Assembly: GCA_964536015.1 (NCBI GenBank)
Contig: CAZHVS010000001.1
Span: 62,001 to 126,000, forward strand
Source of the DNA: CAZHVS01 sp964536015
GTDB lineage: Bacteria; Bacteroidota; Ignavibacteria; Ignavibacteriales; Ignavibacteriaceae
Reading direction: 5' to 3'
Length of the DNA: 64,000 bases
This document shows, piece after piece, positions 8,884-18,539 of the stretch; the stretch's first letter is position 1; every line of letters starts with the position of its first letter. The position numbers were made by a program, and so were the translations under genes. The notes under the pieces were generated by a model that was not told where the DNA came from, searched no databases, and was given only the letters and a program-made list of their open reading frames with translations.

Positions 8884-8915
8884 GTTGACTAACATTTGAG
8901 TTCGTGCTAAGTTTG
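8884..8915 (+). promoter_or_regulatory. Promoter candidate for the TonB receptor operon
   Basis: TTG (8885-8887), 20 bases, then TAAGTTTG (8908-8915), close to the Bacteroidota promoter pattern and about 66 bases before the start codon at 8982. Confidence 0.45.
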
Positions 8916-8981
8916 AACCCAAGTTTAATAAAATTATTAAGTCTATTGAAAATATTTTACAATTTAATTCCGAGGTAGAGT

Positions 8982-11831
8982 ATGAGCAATCTCCGAGTAT
9001 TATTTATAATACCTCTTCTACTAATTATTTCCCACGTTATATATCCGCAGGCAAGTGGAAAAATAGCCGGCAGAGTAACGGATAAAACCACTGGCGAAGC
9101 AATTCCAATGGCTAATGTTGTTGTTGACGGAACAACTCTTGGAGCTGCTGCAGATATAGATGGGAGATATGTAATCCTTAATGTTCCTTCTGGTGTATAT
9201 TCTGTAACTGCATCAGTAGTAGGTTACCAGAAATTGACAGTTAATAATGTAAGAGTTAATGTTGATTTTACAACCAAACTTGATTTTGCAATTACTGAAG
9301 GTGCACTAGATTTACCACCTGTTATAATTCAGGGAGAAAGAAATCCATTAATACGACAGGATTTAACAAATCCTACTGTTGCAATTAATACAGAAACTAT
9401 ACAGGAATTACCTGTTGATCAGATTTCTGATGTAATTCGTTTGCAGGCAGGAGTTGTTACTGGAGACGATGGAACGATTCACGTTAGAGGAGGAAGATCG
9501 AACGAAATAGCATTTACATTGAATGGTGTTTCATTGAACGACCCATATGGAAACACGAGTTCAATAGGCATAGCAACAAATGCAGTGCAGGAAGTTTCAG
9601 TTTCAACAGGAACGTTTTCTGCTCAGTTCGGCAATGCTCTTAGTGGAGTTGTAAATTATGTTACAAAAGAAGGTGGAGATAAATACACTTTTAGTATCAA
9701 AGGATATTGCGGTGATTATCTTACCAATGATAAAAGTCTTTTTAGTAATATTGATAAAATTGATCCTTTAAACCGAGGAAGAGTTGAAGCTACATTTGGT
9801 GGTTCAATTCCTGAATTACCAGATGCAAAATTTTATTTCTCTTCTGTTTTGGAAAACTTTAAAGGAAGTTTGTACGGACAAAGACTTTATAATCCTACAG
9901 ATTCATATTTATCACCTGATAATTTTTCAAGTTCAGATTCACGAAAAGGGAAATCTACTGATAAATATTTCTTCAACCCCTACTATGGTTATAACAATGG
10001 TTCCGGACTTCCGACAGGAGATGGAGAATGGGTTGGTTTGAATGGATTTAAAAGCTGGAATATACAGGGTAATTTAAGTTACAGGTTTACTCCTACACTT
10101 AAACTTAAATATGAAGCAGTATATGATAACGGACAATCGCAAAGTTATAGTTTTTCGTACAAGTATAATCCTGATGGTTTAGGTAAGAGCTATAGCAATG
10201 GTTTAGTACAAGCTCTTGATTTTACACATACCGTTTCGGAAAATGTATTCTATACATTGAAAGTATCCAATGGTTATAATATTGCAAAATATTATTTGTA
10301 TGAAAACTATGATGATCCAAGATATATGCCTACTTTGTTTGCAAGAGGAGTTGGAAATACAGGTCTTCTTTCCGGCGGAACAGATAATTGGAGAAGCTAC
10401 CGCAAGACAACGACATTTGGTGTTAAAGGGGATCTTGTTGCACAGTTATTTAAGATTCATGAAGTTAAATTTGGTTTTGAAGGAAGATTCCATAAACTTG
10501 GATACGAAGGTTATTCAGTTGAGATAGGGAAAAGAAATCCAGATGGTTCTTTCGGAAGTCTAACTAATAGTGATTTGCTTTATGATTCTTCTTTGCAAAT
10601 AATAAGAAGAATACCTACTTCACCTGCATTATATACAAACTATACAAAGAAGCCGGTTAATCTTGCCGCATATTTGCAGGATAAGATAGAATTTGAATCA
10701 TCATTTATTCTGAATGCCGGTATAAGATATGAATATTTTGATCCTGCATCTAATTATAATGCAATGGTTTCTAAAAATCTTGTTGATTCATTGTTCGGTT
10801 ATATGGATGCTTATCTTGAACCTGCGAAAGTTAAACATTCAATATCTCCTCGAATTAGTATGTCTTATCCAATTACTGATAGAGCAATAATAAGATTATC
10901 ATACGGACATTTTTATCAGATAGGAAGTTTATCATCATTGTACAGTAATAATAATTACTATGTTACTAATGTTGGAACAGTTCCAACATTTGGAAATCCT
11001 GACGTAAAACCACAAAGATCTGTTCAGTATGAGATTGGTTTACAGCAGCAGTTTACCGAAGATCTTGCAATTAATTTGACAGGCTTCTACAAAGACACAA
11101 GGGATTATATTTATACACAAACAATTTATGCTTCATCTGGAAGACAATATAATCTTCTTTCAAATTTAGCTTATGCAAATTCAAGAGGTGTTACAATTTC
11201 ATTGTTGAAAAGAAGAAGTCCTGGCGGATTGCTTGCGTACTCAATAGATTATACTTTCTCAGTTTCAGAAGGAAACCGCACTGAACCAAGTGAAGAATTA
11301 TTCTTCAGTGAACAATCAGGTAAGACAAGTGAGACATATCTTGTTCCACTTGATTTTGATAGAACACACGTACTTAATGGAACAATAGGTTTATCAAATC
11401 CTGGTGATTGGAATCTTGGTTTTGTTGTATCACTTGAAACAGGAACACCATACACACCGCAGCTTCCTTCAAGCTTGTCGCAAATAACATACATTCAAAA
11501 TTCTGATAATCAACCTATTAAATGGAATGTTGATTTGAAATTTGAAAAATATTTCAAAATATCTCCCTTTGATTTAACGGTATTTGTACAGGTAGAAAAT
11601 CTGTTTGATATCAGGAATGAAAATTATGTTTATGCAAGTACAGGAAGGTCGTTAACAAGTTTGGATCCGACTTTGAATCCATATCAATTTAAAGATACAA
11701 AGGATAGAATTCTAAGAGGTGATCCTGGTTTGTTTGGAACAGATCAAATTGATTATTATTATTCAAACAGACCTGAACGGGTAAGCCGTCCAAGAGAAAT
11801 TCGTTTTGGTTTTTCAATTATCTTCAATTAA
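8982..11831 (+). CDS. TonB-dependent outer membrane receptor with N-terminal carboxypeptidase-like domain
   Basis: Protein of 949 residues. A signal peptide ends about YPQA. A carboxypeptidase-D regulatory-like beta domain follows (about 27-105; GKIAGRVTDKTTGEAIPMAN). A possible TonB-box-like PPVIIQGE lies near 110. The plug domain comes next (about 130-235; IHVRGGRSNEIAFTLNG, then QFGNALSGVVNYVTKEGG), and a 22-strand-type barrel ends in FGFSIIFN with a terminal aromatic-rich strand. The architecture is that of Bacteroidota SusC/oar-like receptors, but no SusD partner follows. Instead the operon continues after 17 bases with a giant secreted protein and then a PorV-like protein. It has a clear SD (GAGG). 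The ligand is unknown; an Oar-like role in surface protein handling is an alternative to nutrient import. Confidence 0.88.
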   Translation: MSNLRVLFIIPLLLIISHVIYPQASGKIAGRVTDKTTGEAIPMANVVVDGTTLGAAADIDGRYVILNVPSGVYSVTASVVGYQKLTVNNVRVNVDFTTKLDFAITEGALDLPPVIIQGERNPLIRQDLTNPTVAINTETIQELPVDQISDVIRLQAGVVTGDDGTIHVRGGRSNEIAFTLNGVSLNDPYGNTSSIGIATNAVQEVSVSTGTFSAQFGNALSGVVNYVTKEGGDKYTFSIKGYCGDYLTNDKSLFSNIDKIDPLNRGRVEATFGGSIPELPDAKFYFSSVLENFKGSLYGQRLYNPTDSYLSPDNFSSSDSRKGKSTDKYFFNPYYGYNNGSGLPTGDGEWVGLNGFKSWNIQGNLSYRFTPTLKLKYEAVYDNGQSQSYSFSYKYNPDGLGKSYSNGLVQALDFTHTVSENVFYTLKVSNGYNIAKYYLYENYDDPRYMPTLFARGVGNTGLLSGGTDNWRSYRKTTTFGVKGDLVAQLFKIHEVKFGFEGRFHKLGYEGYSVEIGKRNPDGSFGSLTNSDLLYDSSLQIIRRIPTSPALYTNYTKKPVNLAAYLQDKIEFESSFILNAGIRYEYFDPASNYNAMVSKNLVDSLFGYMDAYLEPAKVKHSISPRISMSYPITDRAIIRLSYGHFYQIGSLSSLYSNNNYYVTNVGTVPTFGNPDVKPQRSVQYEIGLQQQFTEDLAINLTGFYKDTRDYIYTQTIYASSGRQYNLLSNLAYANSRGVTISLLKRRSPGGLLAYSIDYTFSVSEGNRTEPSEELFFSEQSGKTSETYLVPLDFDRTHVLNGTIGLSNPGDWNLGFVVSLETGTPYTPQLPSSLSQITYIQNSDNQPIKWNVDLKFEKYFKISPFDLTVFVQVENLFDIRNENYVYASTGRSLTSLDPTLNPYQFKDTKDRILRGDPGLFGTDQIDYYYSNRPERVSRPREIRFGFSIIFN

Positions 11832-11848
11832 AATAAACGAGGCAAACT

Positions 11849-14800
11849 ATGAAGATAAAAAATATTTTTATTACAATTCTGATCTTATTAATTAGTTCTG
11901 TTACTTTTTCACAGGTAAAAGACCAATATGGAAATTACGATATTAAAAAACTTACCTATGATGATATGGTGAGAATATTTGGGGACACCTATAAACCTGG
12001 AAAAATTTATAAAGTAAATGGTGTTCCGAAAGAAATTAGAGAAGTAATTATTAGTGGAAATAAAATTAAAACTGTAGTTTTTAATTATGGTTCAATTACA
12101 AAACCTAATTACCTTGGAAATATAGCTGACCTTGTATGGCAGGGCTTGGGTTATGGTTTTGAATTTGGTCCTCTTGCTGCCGGAGAGGTACTTGTTCCAA
12201 AAACGGGCGGTGGTTTTGATACTTTGCAAATAGTAAGCGATTCTCACGTATTAACTACTCAGGGAGATTATTCTCCTGATGGAACATTAAAATGGGGTTG
12301 GTTACCTAAATCTGGTTATGCTGATCCAAAATCAACTGAGATAGCAAGATTAAATGCACCTGATGGAGATGGAGATGGAAAACCTGATTCTTGGCCTGAA
12401 AGATGGTATTTGCCAGGTGCAGGAAAATATGTATGGCCTGCATTCTTAGGTGATCAGGCAACTGCTCCGGATGAAGAGGTTTACTATGTGGTTGATGATT
12501 ATACGAACGCTGAATTTCCTTATTATCCATTCCTTTCTGATTCTACTAAAAGGGGGCTTGGACTTGATATGGAAGTTAGACTTGTCCAATTTAATAATCC
12601 TTTAGCAGAAGATATTCTTTTTCTCCTCTACCAGGTTACAAATGCAAGTGATCTTCCTTTAAATAGGGTATATTTTGGAATGCACGGAGATCCTCATATT
12701 GGTGGACCAAGTAATTATTCTGATGACAGAGCATATTTCATTCCGCCGTCTGGTGTTCTTGCAGATCCTTATCCTGTACGTGCAAGAAGCATGGTTTATG
12801 GATGGGATGATGATATGAAAGGTGATGGTGGAAAAACATGTGGATATTTCGGATGGAAATTTCTTGAATCTCCTACAAACTCAGCAGATGGTGAAGATAA
12901 TGATGATGATGGTTACACTGATGAAAGTCCTTTCAATTCAGCAGGTAATTATATAGATGGTATCGGAATACCTTTGACTTTCGGAATTACCGATGTTACA
13001 AAATATACAAAAGTTTATGGTGCTCCAAAACCAAGATTCACAGGTGATGAAAATGGTGATTGGAATCCAGCAAGAGATGATATTGGAATTGATGGTATTG
13101 GACCGGATTCTCCAAATTATCCTGGAGCAGATTATGGAGAAGCAGATGGTGTTCCTTCACAAGCATGGTATCTTGATGTTAATGATAATAACAAATATGA
13201 TGTGGGAGAACCCATATCTGATGAAAAATTAATTGGATATAAATGGGCAGGTTCCGAACCTCATTTTGGACTTAGAGATGTAATGGAATCAGACCAAATT
13301 GGTTTATCAAGTTTTCATGCTGCTACATATACAAACAGCTTACCTAATGTTCCAAAGAATGACCCTCTTATGTGGGAATGGTTATCTTCAGATACAATAG
13401 ATGCAAACCAGGAATTATTAAATAACCCGGGTGATAATGTTTTCAATTTTGGAACTGGTCCACTTGCACTTAAGCAGGGAGAAACACAAAGATTTTCAAT
13501 GTGTATTCTTTTTGGTGATAATCTTAATGATCTTGTGCTTAATGCAGAAACATCTACAAGAATTCTTGAAGCAAATTATCAGTTTGCTCAACCACCAATA
13601 AAACCGATTGTTAAAGTTGTTCCCGGTGATGGCAGAGTAACTTTGTACTGGGATACTCGGTCAGAAGAATCTGTTGATCCATTAACCACAAGAAAAGATT
13701 TTCAGGGATATAAAATTTACAGAAGCCGCGATTATACTTTTAGCGATGTTTATACAATTACTGATGGTAATGGAGTTCCTTTCCTTGGACAGGCACTCTT
13801 TGATCCAAACACAGGAAAAAGAGCTCAATGGGATTTAATTGACTCATTAAGCGGTTATCATCCAATTGAATATACCGGAAGAGCAGTTAAGTATTATCTT
13901 GGTGATAACACCGGACTTGTTCATTCTTATGTTGATTCCACAGTAAAGAATGGAATTACATATTACTACGCAGTTGTTGCTTATGATGGTGGAAGTCTTG
14001 AAGTTGGTAAAGAACTTCCTCCGACAGAATGTCAATCAACTATACAGGTTGATCCGATTACTGGTAAGTTGAAATTTGATGTAAATACAGCAGAAGTTAC
14101 TCCGGGTCCAATTGCAAAAGGAACTGAATACGCTATAGCAGGCATCAATGGACTTGCAACACCGGTTGGTAATACTACTTCAACGGGAAAAATTCAGCTT
14201 AAGATTTTTGATAACCTTAAAGTTGAAGACAGAATATTCAATGTTTCATTTTCTGATAGCGTAACTTATACGATTAAAGATTCAACAGGGATAATTGAAA
14301 AAGTTGTTGCAAAAGATACAGTGTTCGTAAATATAAGTAAGACAAATGTAGTTCCGGGCACATTTGAACTTTATGATGCTGCAAATAATCTTGTTAATCC
14401 AAATGTTTATGTAATTAACAATGAAAGCGGAAAACTTCGCGGTAAATTACATGGCGATCTTGGAACAAATCAGGAATACACAGCAAAGTATAAGTATTAT
14501 CCTGTTTACGCGAGCAAACTAATTAATGGAGAAGACAGCAATCCTTCATTTGATGGTATGAGGGTTTATGTCTATAACGATAGCTTAATTATTGATCAGG
14601 ATGGTTCTAAATTTACAACCAATCCCAATATAAATGTTAAAGACACAATTTATTTCTGGGGTGCAACAATTGGACAAAGAACAAGATATCGTGCTGATTG
14701 GGAAATAAGATTTAATGATCTTGATACTGTTCAAGTAATTACTACTACAGATACAACGTGGCAATGGAAGTATGTAGGTGATACAGCTCGTTCTATTACA

Positions 14801-15430
14801 AGCCCGACAGTTAAAGTAGTTAAATGTCCATTTACTATTTGGAACGTAACAGAAAACAAACCGGCAACATATATCATTGAAGATAAAGGAGTAAAAAACA
14901 AATGGGAATGGGGTGAAAGAATAATAATTCAACCACAGGGTGAAACCGGATTTAAAACAAGTTATGATGTAATTCTTTCAAGACCAACAGATGCGGTTTC
15001 GGTTTATCCGAAATCTGGTGATATTTATCTTGTAAGAACTCTTAAGCCATTTAGAAAAGATGATGAATTTGTTTTTTCAACAAAAGCTGCACAATTCAAA
15101 ACTGATAAAGCAAAAGAATATTTAAGTAATATTTACGTTGTGCCTAATCCTTATGTTGGTTACAGTCCTTCCGAAAATCCGGGAAGACTTGCCGATTTAA
15201 GAGGAGAGAAAAATATTCAGTTCAGAAATCTTCCTCCAAAGTGTACTATAAGAATATACACTATTACTGGAGAACTTGTTCAGACAATACAAAAAGATGA
15301 TAGAACAAGTATGGCAAGCTGGGATCTTCTTACTTTTGAAGGACAGCGTATTGCTTATGGAGTATATATTTATCATATCGAAGTACCCGAAGTGGGAGAA
15401 AAGATTGGTAGAATTGCAGTAATTAAATAA
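11849..15430 (+). CDS. Giant secreted protein with Ca-binding-type repeats and T9SS-like C-terminal domain
   Basis: Protein of 1193 residues with signal peptide (ILLISSVTFSQ). It matches no enzyme I recognise. Visible features: Asp-rich loops DGDGDGKPDSWP (near 175) and DNDDDGYTDESP (near 350), which resemble type-3-thrombospondin/EF-hand calcium loops; a DENGDWNP loop near 400; a fibronectin-III-like segment around 590-720 (GDGRVTLYWD, then YKIYRSRDYTFSD); and an end resembling a T9SS sorting domain (YVVPNPYVGYSPSEN, then IRIYTITGELV, then GVYIYHIE). It lies between a TonB-dependent receptor and a PorV-like protein, with spacings of 17 and 41 bases. I infer a surface or secreted structural protein handled by the T9SS. 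Confidence 0.7.
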   Translation: MKIKNIFITILILLISSVTFSQVKDQYGNYDIKKLTYDDMVRIFGDTYKPGKIYKVNGVPKEIREVIISGNKIKTVVFNYGSITKPNYLGNIADLVWQGLGYGFEFGPLAAGEVLVPKTGGGFDTLQIVSDSHVLTTQGDYSPDGTLKWGWLPKSGYADPKSTEIARLNAPDGDGDGKPDSWPERWYLPGAGKYVWPAFLGDQATAPDEEVYYVVDDYTNAEFPYYPFLSDSTKRGLGLDMEVRLVQFNNPLAEDILFLLYQVTNASDLPLNRVYFGMHGDPHIGGPSNYSDDRAYFIPPSGVLADPYPVRARSMVYGWDDDMKGDGGKTCGYFGWKFLESPTNSADGEDNDDDGYTDESPFNSAGNYIDGIGIPLTFGITDVTKYTKVYGAPKPRFTGDENGDWNPARDDIGIDGIGPDSPNYPGADYGEADGVPSQAWYLDVNDNNKYDVGEPISDEKLIGYKWAGSEPHFGLRDVMESDQIGLSSFHAATYTNSLPNVPKNDPLMWEWLSSDTIDANQELLNNPGDNVFNFGTGPLALKQGETQRFSMCILFGDNLNDLVLNAETSTRILEANYQFAQPPIKPIVKVVPGDGRVTLYWDTRSEESVDPLTTRKDFQGYKIYRSRDYTFSDVYTITDGNGVPFLGQALFDPNTGKRAQWDLIDSLSGYHPIEYTGRAVKYYLGDNTGLVHSYVDSTVKNGITYYYAVVAYDGGSLEVGKELPPTECQSTIQVDPITGKLKFDVNTAEVTPGPIAKGTEYAIAGINGLATPVGNTTSTGKIQLKIFDNLKVEDRIFNVSFSDSVTYTIKDSTGIIEKVVAKDTVFVNISKTNVVPGTFELYDAANNLVNPNVYVINNESGKLRGKLHGDLGTNQEYTAKYKYYPVYASKLINGEDSNPSFDGMRVYVYNDSLIIDQDGSKFTTNPNINVKDTIYFWGATIGQRTRYRADWEIRFNDLDTVQVITTTDTTWQWKYVGDTARSITSPTVKVVKCPFTIWNVTENKPATYIIEDKGVKNKWEWGERIIIQPQGETGFKTSYDVILSRPTDAVSVYPKSGDIYLVRTLKPFRKDDEFVFSTKAAQFKTDKAKEYLSNIYVVPNPYVGYSPSENPGRLADLRGEKNIQFRNLPPKCTIRIYTITGELVQTIQKDDRTSMASWDLLTFEGQRIAYGVYIYHIEVPEVGEKIGRIAVIK

Positions 15431-15471
15431 TTGATATAAATATGAAGTTAAATAATTTTGGAGAAATCAGC

Positions 15472-16506
15472 ATGAAAAGAAATTTATTTATTAGTCTGTT
15501 TCTTTTAATCGCTGTGCTATTTTCTAATGCTGATGCACAATTATTCAGTAGCACATCGAAAGTTGGAACTACAGCAGCTTCATTCCTTAAAATTGGTGCT
15601 GGTGCAAGAGCCATTGGAATGGGAGGTGCTTATACAGGTGTTGCAAACGACATTTACTCCGTTTACTGGAATCCTGCAGGAGTTTCCAATTTAAAATTCG
15701 GTACCGAAGTAGCTTTTAATCACGCTAACTGGTTAGCAGATATCAGCTATGACTTTGCAGCCGCTTCACTCAATCTTGGAGAAGCCGGAACTATGTTTGT
15801 ATCTTTTACTTCGCTTATAGTACCAGAAGAAAAAGTAAGAACTTTCGATTATCCAGAAGGAGATGGGCGTGTTTGGGATGCAAAATCTTTGAGCTTTGGT
15901 ATTGGTTATGCAAGAAAGCTTACAGATAAATTTTCAATTGGAGTAAACTTAAAATATATCCGTGAAGCTATTTGGAACTCAAGTGCTAACGGTTTTGCTG
16001 TTGATATTGGAACTTACTATGTTACTCCTTTTAACGACATGATTATCGGTGCGTGCATTTCAAATTTTGGAACAAAAATGCAAATGGACGGAAGAGACAT
16101 ATTGTTCAATTATGATCCTGATAATAATTCAAGTACAGGTCCTAATAACGTTCTCTCTAAATATGAAATGGGTAAATTTGATTTACCTTTAACATTTAAA
16201 CTTGGCGTTGCAATGGATGTTTACAAAGACCGCTACTTCAGATGTACAGCAGCAATTGATGCTACTCATCCGAATGATAATTCGGAATATGTAAACAGCG
16301 GACTGGAAATTTGTTATGATGAATTAATTTCTGTAAGAGTTGGTTACAAGTCTCTTTTCCTTAATGATAGCGAACAGGGATTAACAGTAGGCGGTGGACT
16401 TAACTACCAGGTTTCTGACCAGCTTGGAATATTTATGAATTACGGCTGGGCAGATTACGGAAGATTAAAGAATGTTCAGTTCTTCGATTTTGGATTAAGA
16501 TTCTAA
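15472..16506 (+). CDS. PorV/PorQ-family outer membrane protein
   Basis: Protein of 344 residues from the ATG at 15472, preferred over an ATG at 15442 because it has the SD TGGAG nine bases upstream and gives a clean signal peptide (MKRNLFISLFLLIAVLF, then NADAQ). The mature start FLKIGAGARAIGMGGAYTGVANDIYSVYWNPAG is characteristic of the PorV/UPF0164 family, and the remainder alternates like a FadL-type barrel ending LRF. Known PorV shuttles T9SS cargo from the translocon to the attachment complex. Genomes of this group often carry several paralogs, so this copy may be dedicated to the preceding cargo protein. It is the last gene of the three-gene operon, followed by a strong terminator. Confidence 0.85.
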   Translation: MKRNLFISLFLLIAVLFSNADAQLFSSTSKVGTTAASFLKIGAGARAIGMGGAYTGVANDIYSVYWNPAGVSNLKFGTEVAFNHANWLADISYDFAAASLNLGEAGTMFVSFTSLIVPEEKVRTFDYPEGDGRVWDAKSLSFGIGYARKLTDKFSIGVNLKYIREAIWNSSANGFAVDIGTYYVTPFNDMIIGACISNFGTKMQMDGRDILFNYDPDNNSSTGPNNVLSKYEMGKFDLPLTFKLGVAMDVYKDRYFRCTAAIDATHPNDNSEYVNSGLEICYDELISVRVGYKSLFLNDSEQGLTVGGGLNYQVSDQLGIFMNYGWADYGRLKNVQFFDFGLRF

Positions 16507-16525
16507 AATTAGAATTATTGTTTTT

Positions 16526-16562
16526 AATAAGGACACCAATTTGTGTGTCCTTATTTTTTTTT
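16526..16562 (+). terminator. Intrinsic terminator of the surface operon
   Basis: AATAAGGACAC (16526-16536) pairs perfectly with GTGTCCTTATT (16545-16555) across an 8-base loop and is followed by a run of T. A textbook Rho-independent terminator directly after the PorV-like gene. Confidence 0.9.
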
Positions 16563-16572
16563 GTAAACGAAT

Positions 16573-17280
16573 ATGAAAAAGAAAATAAGTTTAGTTAACA
16601 AGTTACTTGTACAAAGATTTGGTATTCCTGCTCGCAAAAAGAAATTACCTGATCCGATGGATATACTTATTGGGACTATTCTTTCCCAAAATACAAATGA
16701 TAAAAATTCATTTAAAGCATATCAAAACTTGCGGAAAAAATATAAATCTTGGAATGAAGTTAGTAAACTTTCATCAAGGCAAATTCAAAGTGAAATAAAA
16801 GTCGCAGGATTATCAAAGCAAAAAGCAGCTTCAATTAAAGAACTATTAACTTTCCTTGAAAAGAAGAACAAAAAAATTAATCTCAATTTTATCTACAATT
16901 TATCTGATGAAGAAATAATTGATGAACTAACAAAGATTAATGGCATTGGAGTCAAAACTGCTTCCTGTGTACTTCTTTTTTCTTTGAACAGAAACATTTG
17001 TCCCGTTGATACACATGTACATAGAACATTGAACAGAATTGGTATAGTTTCTGCATCATCACCAGAAAAAACTTTTTATGCAATTAAAGATAATCTGGCT
17101 ACCGGAATTGCGCATCAGTTTCATACAAATCTATTAAGACTTGGCAGAGAAATCTGCAGACCAGCAAATCCAAAGTGCTCACTTTGCCCTTTGCTTAAGA
17201 TTTGCAATTATAAAGAAAAAATTCTGAAAGAAACAACTCCTTCTAACGAAAATAAATTTATGCTTCTTGATAACATCTGA
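16573..17280 (+). CDS. nth: Endonuclease III (DNA glycosylase/AP lyase)
   Basis: Base-excision repair glycosylase/AP lyase of 235 residues. The helix-hairpin-helix with catalytic lysine is GIGVKTAS (Lys128) and the catalytic aspartate is in PVDTHV (Asp146), 18 residues apart as in the E. coli enzyme. The [4Fe-4S] motif C-x6-C-x2-C-x5-C is complete (CRPANPKCSLCPLLKIC). A short C-terminal tail of about 20 residues extends beyond the cluster. The start codon lies only 11 bases after the preceding terminator, so transcription must begin at or beside it or come from read-through. The sequence excludes MutY (no C-terminal NUDIX-like domain). Confidence 0.92.
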   Translation: MKKKISLVNKLLVQRFGIPARKKKLPDPMDILIGTILSQNTNDKNSFKAYQNLRKKYKSWNEVSKLSSRQIQSEIKVAGLSKQKAASIKELLTFLEKKNKKINLNFIYNLSDEEIIDELTKINGIGVKTASCVLLFSLNRNICPVDTHVHRTLNRIGIVSASSPEKTFYAIKDNLATGIAHQFHTNLLRLGREICRPANPKCSLCPLLKICNYKEKILKETTPSNENKFMLLDNI

Positions 17281-17382
17281 TTTTAATATGTATTGCAAAA
17301 GTCAGGTTTATGTTATTAAGTTTACATAGAATTAAAAAGTTAATTTTATAAACGAATCATTTAAAAATTTTTTGGATAAAAA

Positions 17383-18102
17383 ATGAGATTTGCATTAAAT
17401 GTTGATCATATAGCCACATTAAGAAACGCACGTGGCGAAACACAACCCGATCCTGTAATTTTTGCATTGCTTGCTGAACAATATGGTGTGGATGGGATAG
17501 TGGTTCATCTTCGTGAAGACAGAAGGCATATTAACGAAAGAGATGTAAGACTTTTAAGAGAACTTATTACGACTAAACTTGATCTTGAAATGGCTGCTAC
17601 TGAAGAAATAATTCAAATAGCTTGCGATGTTGGTCCCGAGCTTGCGACGATTGTTCCGGAGAAGCGTCAGGAGTTAACTACAGAAGGTGGAATTAATGTT
17701 ATAGATAATATTTTGCCTCTTAAAGAAGCCATTATTTCTCTGCATAAGTTTGATATTGAAGTTTCATTGTTTATTGAACCTGAAATAGATCAGATTGATG
17801 CTGCAGCTGAAATTGCTGCTGATTTCATTGAAATACATACTGGTGTTTTTGCAAATGCACTTTCTGAAGCTGAGCAGTTTGATGAACTTGAGAAAATTCG
17901 TATAGCTGCTAAACATGCAAAAAAATTGGGTCTTGGTGTTAACGCAGGTCATGGTTTAAATTATCTGAATATGAAAATTTTCAGGGAACTTACCGATATT
18001 GATGAAGTAAGTATTGGTCACGCTGTAATTGCGCGTGCTGTTACATCGGGATTAAAAGAAGCAATTCAGGAAATGAGATTGATTATTAACAAAATTCATT
18101 AG
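17383..18102 (+). CDS. pdxJ: Pyridoxine 5'-phosphate synthase
   Basis: TIM-barrel enzyme of 239 residues, the typical length, joining 1-deoxyxylulose-5-phosphate and 3-amino-2-oxopropyl phosphate in DXP-dependent vitamin B6 synthesis. Family segments seen: LNVDHIATLRNARG at the N-terminus, HLREDRRHI near 43, the catalytic Glu region LDLEMAATEEI near 70, GGINV near 104 and AGHGLNY near 192, with IGHAVIARAV at the phosphate site. No other pdx gene is adjacent. It is preceded by a 102-base AT-rich gap with a weak promoter-like TTG-N20-TAAGTTTA, and followed by a palindromic repeat. Confidence 0.95.
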   Translation: MRFALNVDHIATLRNARGETQPDPVIFALLAEQYGVDGIVVHLREDRRHINERDVRLLRELITTKLDLEMAATEEIIQIACDVGPELATIVPEKRQELTTEGGINVIDNILPLKEAIISLHKFDIEVSLFIEPEIDQIDAAAEIAADFIEIHTGVFANALSEAEQFDELEKIRIAAKHAKKLGLGVNAGHGLNYLNMKIFRELTDIDEVSIGHAVIARAVTSGLKEAIQEMRLIINKIH

Positions 18103-18121
18103 GAAAACAGAATTTGCAATT

Positions 18122-18165
18122 CTAACCTCACCCATCTCCTTGGTAAGGAGAGAGAGAGGGGTTAG
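18122..18165. repeat. G/C-rich imperfect palindrome (dispersed-repeat or terminator-like)
   Basis: CTAACC at the left end and GGTTAG at the right are exact inverted copies, and inside them TCTCCTT and AAGGAGA flank a 3-base GGT loop. It stands out from the AT-rich surroundings and lies 19 bases after pdxJ. The composition resembles the short palindromic repeats scattered between genes in many genomes; it could also terminate pdxJ, but there is no T-run. Only one copy was seen in this window. Confidence 0.55.
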
Positions 18166-18539
18166 TTATTAAACTTATAGAGTGAGATTTATCTCACATA
18201 TAATGTTCACATTATTAACATAGTTATAATAATATCTAACTAAATAGTTTTCTCTCTTTTATCATTAATATAAACTATTGAAGAAATATCATATCAATAT
18301 CAGCTTTATTTGTTAACCTATTCATTTTATTCTTTCACTACTTTTTTAGAAAAATTTCTTAAATTACTATTAGAAATTAAAGAGTTTCAGTACTCTCTTA
18401 TTCATTGCATTTGCTGGTTGTAATCTGTTCTGTCATTATAAAAATAAAAACTCTTAACGCAGAAAAAATGAAACTGTACACAGCAAAAGTTTGTTGAATG
18501 ATGAAGAGATTATAAACATTTTATATTAATATTAACTTA
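18166..18539 (+). promoter_or_regulatory. AT-rich intergenic region upstream of nuoL
   Basis: Together with the repeat before it this is a gene-free gap of over 400 bases. It holds a perfect dyad GTGAGAT-TT-ATCTCAC (18182-18197), which could be an operator, and otherwise very AT-rich sequence with no open frame of note, no RNA gene I recognise and no convincing -33/-7 promoter pair. It must contain the promoter of the nuoLM operon. The dyad resembles a CRP/FNR-type site only loosely. Confidence 0.35.

Noticed and set aside
18182..18197. CRP-type binding site upstream of nuoL
   Set aside because: The dyad is perfect but the half-sites GTGA and TCAC are eight bases apart instead of six, so it is only called a dyad.
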